The notes under the pieces: generated by a model
What the model was told of the DNA's origin: nothing
The model's input: only the letters and a program-made list of their open reading frames with translations
Database searches by the model: none
Part shown: piece by piece, positions 60,453-64,000 of the stretch
Layout: every line of letters begins with the position of its first letter
Position numbering within the stretch: the stretch's first letter is position 1
Program-made: the position numbers and the translations under genes
Assembly (NCBI RefSeq): GCF_039521325.1
Contig: NZ_BAAACD010000008.1
Length of the DNA: 64,000 nucleotides
Strand: one strand, 5' to 3'
From: Clostridium_X cadaveris
GTDB taxonomy: Bacteria; Bacillota; Clostridia; Clostridiales; Clostridiaceae

Positions 60453-61286
60453 CTATTTGCTATTTCTTCTCTTTATTATTAATCTATTTGAATACTTCTT
60501 ATGCTTTCTAGTCTTAAATCCTAGGGCTGGCTTACCCCATGGAGTAAGTGGTCCTGGTCTACCTACTGGTGACTTACCTTCTCCACCACCGTGTGGGTGA
60601 TCGCAAGGATTCATTACAGATCCTCTTACAGTTGGTCTCCATCCCATGTGTCTCTTTCTTCCAGCCTTACCGATGTTAACTATGTCGTTAGTTAAGTTAG
60701 ATACAGTTCCGATTGTAGCTCTGCACTCTATTCTAACATATCTCATTTCACCTGATGGTAATCTTAAAGTTGCATAGTTTCCTTCTTTAGCCATTAACTG
60801 AGCTGATGCTCCAGCAGATCTTACTAACTGTCCGCCTTTTCCAGCAGCTAACTCTATATTATGGATTACTGTACCAACAGGAATGTTCTTTAATGGAAGA
60901 GCATTACCTGGTTTTATGTCAGCATCTGGTCCTGAAACTACTACGTCTCCAACCTTTAGGCCTACAGGAGCTAGTATGTATCTCTTTTCACCATCTGCAT
61001 ATACTACTAATGATATATATGCTGATCTATTTGGATCATACTCTATAGTAGCAACCTTTGCTGGTATACCATCCTTATTTCTCTTGAAATCTATTATTCT
61101 GTATTTTCTCTTTTCTCCACCACCGTGGTGTCTAACAGTTATTTTACCATGAGCATTTCTTCCGCCACTCTTTTTAACTGATACAAGTAGAGATTTTTCT
61201 GGACTATTAGTTGTTATCTCTTCAAAAGTAGACATAGTCATTTCTCTTCTTGATGGAGTGGTTGGGTTAAACTTTTTAACTGCCAT
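60453..61286 (-). CDS. rplB: 50S ribosomal protein uL2
   Basis: A 277-residue uL2, essential for subunit joining and close to the peptidyl transferase centre. RNAHGKITVRHHGGGEKRKY and the conserved C-terminal NPCDHPHGGGEGKSPVGR with the histidine region are present. Confidence 0.98.
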   Translation of the reverse strand: MAVKKFNPTTPSRREMTMSTFEEITTNSPEKSLLVSVKKSGGRNAHGKITVRHHGGGEKRKYRIIDFKRNKDGIPAKVATIEYDPNRSAYISLVVYADGEKRYILAPVGLKVGDVVVSGPDADIKPGNALPLKNIPVGTVIHNIELAAGKGGQLVRSAGASAQLMAKEGNYATLRLPSGEMRYVRIECRATIGTVSNLTNDIVNIGKAGRKRHMGWRPTVRGSVMNPCDHPHGGGEGKSPVGRPGPLTPWGKPALGFKTRKHKKYSNRLIIKRRNSK

Positions 61287-61344
61287 GTAAATTCCCTCCT
61301 TTTTGAGCTTATCTGGCTTTCACCAATACCTGCTTATTTATCTA

Positions 61345-61641
61345 TTATTGCATTCCTTCAAAGAATTCGATTGTCTTACTATCCTCTGTAAGCATAACAA
61401 CAGCTTTCTTAAAGTCTGCTCTTTTTCCTACATGTACGCCTACTCTCTTAGTTTTTCCTAAGAAATTCATTGTCTTTACATCTTTAACCTTTACGCCAAA
61501 AACTTCTTCTATAGCTCTCTTAACTTGAACTTTATTAGCTTCTGGGTGAACTATGAAACTGTATTTCTTTTCAGCCATAGCAGCCATAGATTTTTCAGTG
61601 ATGATTGGCTTTCTTATTATATCGTGGCTAGTTAACTTCAT
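61345..61641 (-). CDS. rplW: 50S ribosomal protein uL23
   Basis: A 98-residue uL23 at the tunnel exit, docking site for trigger factor and SRP (DIIRKPIITEKSMAAMAEKK). It shares one base with the rplD stop. Confidence 0.98.
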   Translation of the reverse strand: MKLTSHDIIRKPIITEKSMAAMAEKKYSFIVHPEANKVQVKRAIEEVFGVKVKDVKTMNFLGKTKRVGVHVGKRADFKKAVVMLTEDSKTIEFFEGMQ

Positions 61642-62261
61642 TATGCGTACACCTCCTCGATCTTGGATACAGCATCCTTAGTTATTATTAGCTTTTCATA
61701 CTTTAATAAATCATAAACATTTATGTTGTTAACTGGTACTACAGTTACTCCAGGAATGTTTCTAGCTGATTTATATACATTCTCATTTGATTCAGCAGTA
61801 ACTATTAAAGCTTTCTTAACTTCAAATGCATTTATCATTTTTATCATTTCTTTAGTCTTTGGAGTTTCTAAAGATAAATCTTCTAAAACAATCATCTCAT
61901 TTTCTTGAACTTTGCTTGTTAGAACTGATTTCATAGCAACTCTTCTCATGCTCTTTGGAACAGATACTCTGTAGCTTCTTGGCTTTGGAGCAAATACTAT
62001 TCCTCCATGTATCCATTGTGGAGCTCTGATAGATCCTTGTCTTGCTCTTCCAGTTCCTTTTTGTCTCCAAGGCTTAATTCCGCCTCCTGAAACTTCAGCT
62101 CTTGTCTTAGCTGATTGTGTTCCTTGTCTTTTGTTAGCAAGTAATGCAACAACAACTTGATGAACAGCAGCTTCGCTTATGTTAGCGCTGAATACTGTTT
62201 CTGCTAATTGCATATCTCCAACTTTTTGTCCTTCTTTGTTAAATAATCCTACTGTAGGCAT
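61641..62261 (-). CDS. rplD: 50S ribosomal protein uL4
   Basis: A 206-residue uL4. Its extended loop (QGTQSAKTRAEVSGGGIKPW) reaches the tunnel constriction. In E. coli L4 represses the S10 operon; whether it acts on the structured rpsJ leader here is unknown. Confidence 0.98.
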   Translation of the reverse strand: MPTVGLFNKEGQKVGDMQLAETVFSANISEAAVHQVVVALLANKRQGTQSAKTRAEVSGGGIKPWRQKGTGRARQGSIRAPQWIHGGIVFAPKPRSYRVSVPKSMRRVAMKSVLTSKVQENEMIVLEDLSLETPKTKEMIKMINAFEVKKALIVTAESNENVYKSARNIPGVTVVPVNNINVYDLLKYEKLIITKDAVSKIEEVYA

Positions 62262-62285
62262 TCTGCATCCTCCTTTCTTCTATAA

Positions 62286-62915
62286 TTAAGCTTTCACGCT
62301 ATTTCTTATTATTACCATGCCCTTGTTTGGTCCTGGTACTCCACCCTTTATTAAGATAACGTTCTTTTCTGGCATTACCTTAACAACTTCTAGGTTTAAT
62401 ACTGTTGTTTTAACAGCTCCCATGTGACCTGGCATTCTCTTATTCTTGAATGTTCTTGATGGATCTGAAGATGCTCCCATTGAACCTACTGCTCTATGGA
62501 ACTTAGAACCGTGAGACATTGGTCCTCTATGAGCATTCCATCTCTTTATAGTTCCTTGGAATCCCTTACCCTTAGATATTCCGCTTACGTCAACTTTATC
62601 TCCAACTGCAAATATGTCAGCCTTGATTTCAGTTCCAACTTCGTATGCACTAACATCCTCTAGTCTGAATTCTCTTATATATCTCTTTACGTTAACTCCA
62701 GCTTTCTTGAATACACCAGTCTTTGGCTTGTTAACAAGTTTCTCTCTTATATCACCAAATCCTACTTGTATTGCTTCATATCCATCGCTTTCTACAGTTT
62801 TCTTTTGAAGAACTACACATGGACCAGCTTCTACAACTGTTACTGGAATTACTTTCCCTTGTTCATTAAATATTTGGGTCATTCCTACTTTTTTACCCAT
62901 TATAGCTTTTTTCAT
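62286..62915 (-). CDS. rplC: 50S ribosomal protein uL3
   Basis: A 209-residue uL3, an assembly initiator reaching the peptidyl transferase centre (MGKKVGMTQIFNEQGKVIPV; GPMSHGSKFHRAVGSMGASS). It is separated from rpsJ by a 90-bp gap with two hairpins. Confidence 0.98.
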   Translation of the reverse strand: MKKAIMGKKVGMTQIFNEQGKVIPVTVVEAGPCVVLQKKTVESDGYEAIQVGFGDIREKLVNKPKTGVFKKAGVNVKRYIREFRLEDVSAYEVGTEIKADIFAVGDKVDVSGISKGKGFQGTIKRWNAHRGPMSHGSKFHRAVGSMGASSDPSRTFKNKRMPGHMGAVKTTVLNLEVVKVMPEKNVILIKGGVPGPNKGMVIIRNSVKA

Positions 62916-62942
62916 TCAATACACCTCCTAAACATATTAGCG

Positions 62943-62986
62943 GATCACAGTGTGATCATAATAGTTCGTAATAGTTATCTATTACG
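62943..62986 (-). promoter_or_regulatory. Two short hairpins between rpsJ and rplC
   Basis: GATCACA-G-TGTGATC (62943-62957) and CGTAATAG-TTAT-CTATTACG (62967-62986) are both perfect inverted repeats in an otherwise unneeded 90-bp gap. No T-run follows, so attenuation is unlikely; processing or protein binding is possible. Confidence 0.45.
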
Positions 62987-63005
62987 CGTACATCTTATGC
63001 ACGTT

Positions 63006-63314
63006 TTATAGCTTTATCTCAATATCTACACCTGCTGGTAAGTCTAATCTCATTAATGCATCAACTGTCTTTGGTGATGGATTAACGATATCTATAAGTC
63101 TCTTGTGAGTTCTTATTTCAAATTGCTCTCTTGAGTCCTTATACTTATGAGGAGCTCTTAATATTGTAACAACATCTTTCTCAGTTGGTAGTGGCACTGG
63201 TCCAGCTACTTTAGCTCCAGTTGACTTAGCAGTCTCAACTATTCTCTCAGCTGATTGATCTAGTATTGTGTGATCAAAAGCCTTTAATCTGATTCTTATT
63301 TTTTGTTTTGACAT
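63006..63314 (-). CDS. rpsJ: 30S ribosomal protein uS10
   Basis: A 102-residue uS10, exactly the usual length, from the ATG at 63314 which is seven bases after AAAGGAGGG. Longer in-frame starts lie in the leader. SKQKIRIRLKAFDHTILDQS is diagnostic. It is also the NusE transcription factor. First gene of the S10-spc-alpha supercluster. Confidence 0.97.
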   Translation of the reverse strand: MSKQKIRIRLKAFDHTILDQSAERIVETAKSTGAKVAGPVPLPTEKDVVTILRAPHKYKDSREQFEIRTHKRLIDIVNPSPKTVDALMRLDLPAGVDIEIKL

Positions 63315-63515
63315 TTTCATTCCCTCCTTTTCTTGTACGCTTACCTTACTACGCACAACAGGGATTTATTCTATAAACTGTTCCGGGTGTTTCCTAATTA
63401 ACAACACAAAACAGCGCAATATCCCTGTCGTTGGATTCGAAGATCCAAACATACTCAGTGAGAATTCCCCCTAAGTTCGGCAACCTCTCACCTCATCGCA
63501 CTATAGCTTCACAAC
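63315..63515 (-). promoter_or_regulatory. Structured 5' leader of the S10 operon
   Basis: About 200 nt with several pairings on the minus strand: ACAGGGAT (63427 region) with ATCCCTGT (63359 region) as a long-range closing stem, a CTGTT/AACAG inner stem, a TTGGAT-CTTCGA-ATCCAA hairpin near 63432-63449, and GTGAGA/TCTCAC around 63460-63490. There is no gene. Position and foldedness suggest a ribosomal-protein-controlled leader; no known consensus was matched. Confidence 0.5.
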
Positions 63516-63521
63516 TATTTC

Positions 63522-63550
63522 ATTATACTATATTTTTTAAGGCTTTACAA
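63522..63550 (-). promoter_or_regulatory. Sigma-A promoter of the S10-spc-alpha cluster
   Basis: On the minus strand, -35 TTGTAA (63545-63550), 17-bp spacer, -10 TATAAT (63522-63527), start near 63515. Confidence 0.75.
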
Positions 63551-63703
63551 GCATTTTTTATTTTGCATTTTTAGGTATTATTTTGAATACCTCTTTAATG
63601 CGCTTTTTAAATTATATAGCTTATTTTTATTTATTTCAATATATTTTTTTTAATTTCCACAAATTTATATAATTTACCTAGATTATATAGTTTGTTCAAA
63701 AAG

Positions 63704-63744
63704 AAAAGAGGAATCTAGGAAGACATCTCCCTAATTCCTCTTTT
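63704..63744 (-). terminator. Intrinsic terminator downstream of tuf
   Basis: AAAAGAGGAAT (63704-63714) pairs with ATTCCTCTTTT (63734-63744), extended inside by a CTAGG/CCTA pairing. CTTTTTG follows on the minus strand. Confidence 0.8.
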
Positions 63745-63790
63745 AGAACTCTCCTTGAAATTATATTGCGCTAAAAATAATCTCTAGGCT

Positions 63791-63810
63791 TTTGATTTGC
63801 GCACATCAAA
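63791..63810. repeat. Imperfect palindrome with TGCGCA core
   Basis: TTTGAT-T-TGCGCA-C-ATCAAA, 20 nt, one mismatched pair. It shares the TGCGCA centre with the larger palindrome at 63824-63863. Confidence 0.6.
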
Positions 63811-63823
63811 ACTTTTCTTTCCA

Positions 63824-63863
63824 CTGACTTTATAAATTTTTGCGCAAAAATTTATAAAGTCAG
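63824..63863. repeat. Perfect 40-bp palindrome in the tuf 3' region
   Basis: The left arm 63824-63843 (CTGACTTTATAAATTTTTGC) is followed without a loop by its exact reverse complement 63844-63863. The centre is TTTTTGCGCAAAAA. It lies between the tuf stop and the tuf terminator, so it would be in the 3' untranslated RNA. It may be a repeat element, a protein site or an RNase III-type processing stem. Confidence 0.8.
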
Positions 63864-63943
63864 CTTCCAGCATAAATTCCCATCAGTTCTAATGGTACTT
63901 TAAAATTTATTTTAATTAAAAAGATTTAAATTCTTGATTAAAA

Positions 63944-64000
63944 TTACTCTATTATGCTAGTAACAACTCCAGAACCTACTGTTCTTCCACCTTCTCTGAT
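63944..64000 (-). CDS. tuf: Elongation factor Tu, C-terminal end (partial)
   Basis: The last 18 codons read IREGGRTVGSGVVTSIIE and stop TAA at 63944-63946. This is the universal C-terminus of EF-Tu, with the VGSGVV motif of domain 3. The gene continues past the right edge on the minus strand. A tuf gene immediately before rpsJ is the normal arrangement. Confidence 0.96.
   Translation of the reverse strand: MREGGRTVGSGVVTSIIE

Overview
The window is low-GC DNA from a Gram-positive, spore-forming anaerobe, most likely Clostridium in the strict sense. The reasons are the AT-rich intergenic DNA, strong AGGAGG ribosome sites, a cortex-hydrolase (SleB-type) domain, a CwlD-like amidase, clostridial ribosomal operon order, and a complete 3-methylaspartate route for glutamate fermentation (as in C. 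tetanomorphum, C. tetani and C. cochlearium). I do not name a species. No rRNA, tRNA, CRISPR array, insertion sequence or intact prophage was seen.

Layout. 1-5.3 kb: the end of a SleB-like gene, a thioredoxin/thioredoxin-reductase pair behind a promoter carrying a CsoR/CstR-like palindrome, an isoaspartyl dipeptidase, a TPR protein, and an ECF sigma/anti-sigma pair. 5.4-9.7 kb: ptsI (PTS Enzyme I), divergent from a sigma-54 activator whose N-terminus is an HPr-like domain. Between them lie a near-perfect -24/-12 promoter facing ptsI and three TTGATA-N5-TATCAA palindromes. 9.7-16.5 kb: a membrane-protein remnant, a Fic protein, sbcC/sbcD and a TPR protein. 16.5-29.1 kb: the glutamate cluster on the minus strand, in the order GntR regulator, glmS, glmL, glmE, methylaspartate ammonia-lyase, mesaconase alpha and beta, citD/E/F-type citramalate lyase, a terminator, then a second unit citC-citX-citG that makes and attaches the lyase prosthetic group. 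29.8-32.9 kb: two tandem sodium/glutamate symporters with near-identical promoters and leaders. Together these genes encode uptake of glutamate and its conversion to acetate and pyruvate.

33-43 kb is a mixed region: CwlD-like amidase, Na/Pi cotransporter, an ABC transporter whose ATPase gene has an in-frame stop, flavodoxin, nitrilase-family protein, two acetyltransferases (one fused to a SagB-type nitroreductase), a DUF2691-like gene followed by an internally deleted copy of itself, and the tail of an endolysin-like protein.

43-63.5 kb is the ribosomal supercluster on the minus strand: rpsJ to rplQ (S10-spc-alpha, with secY, adk, map, infA, rpoA), then ecfA1-ecfA2-ecfT-truA and rplM-rpsI. 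The rpsJ, rpsM and rplM units have leaders able to fold. The last 57 bases are the 3' end of tuf, followed by two palindromes sharing a TGCGCA core and then a terminator.

The signal that stands out most is the HPr-domain sigma-54 activator, its putative enhancers and the sigma-54 promoter of ptsI. Together they look like a compact circuit in which PTS phosphorylation state could control Enzyme I synthesis.
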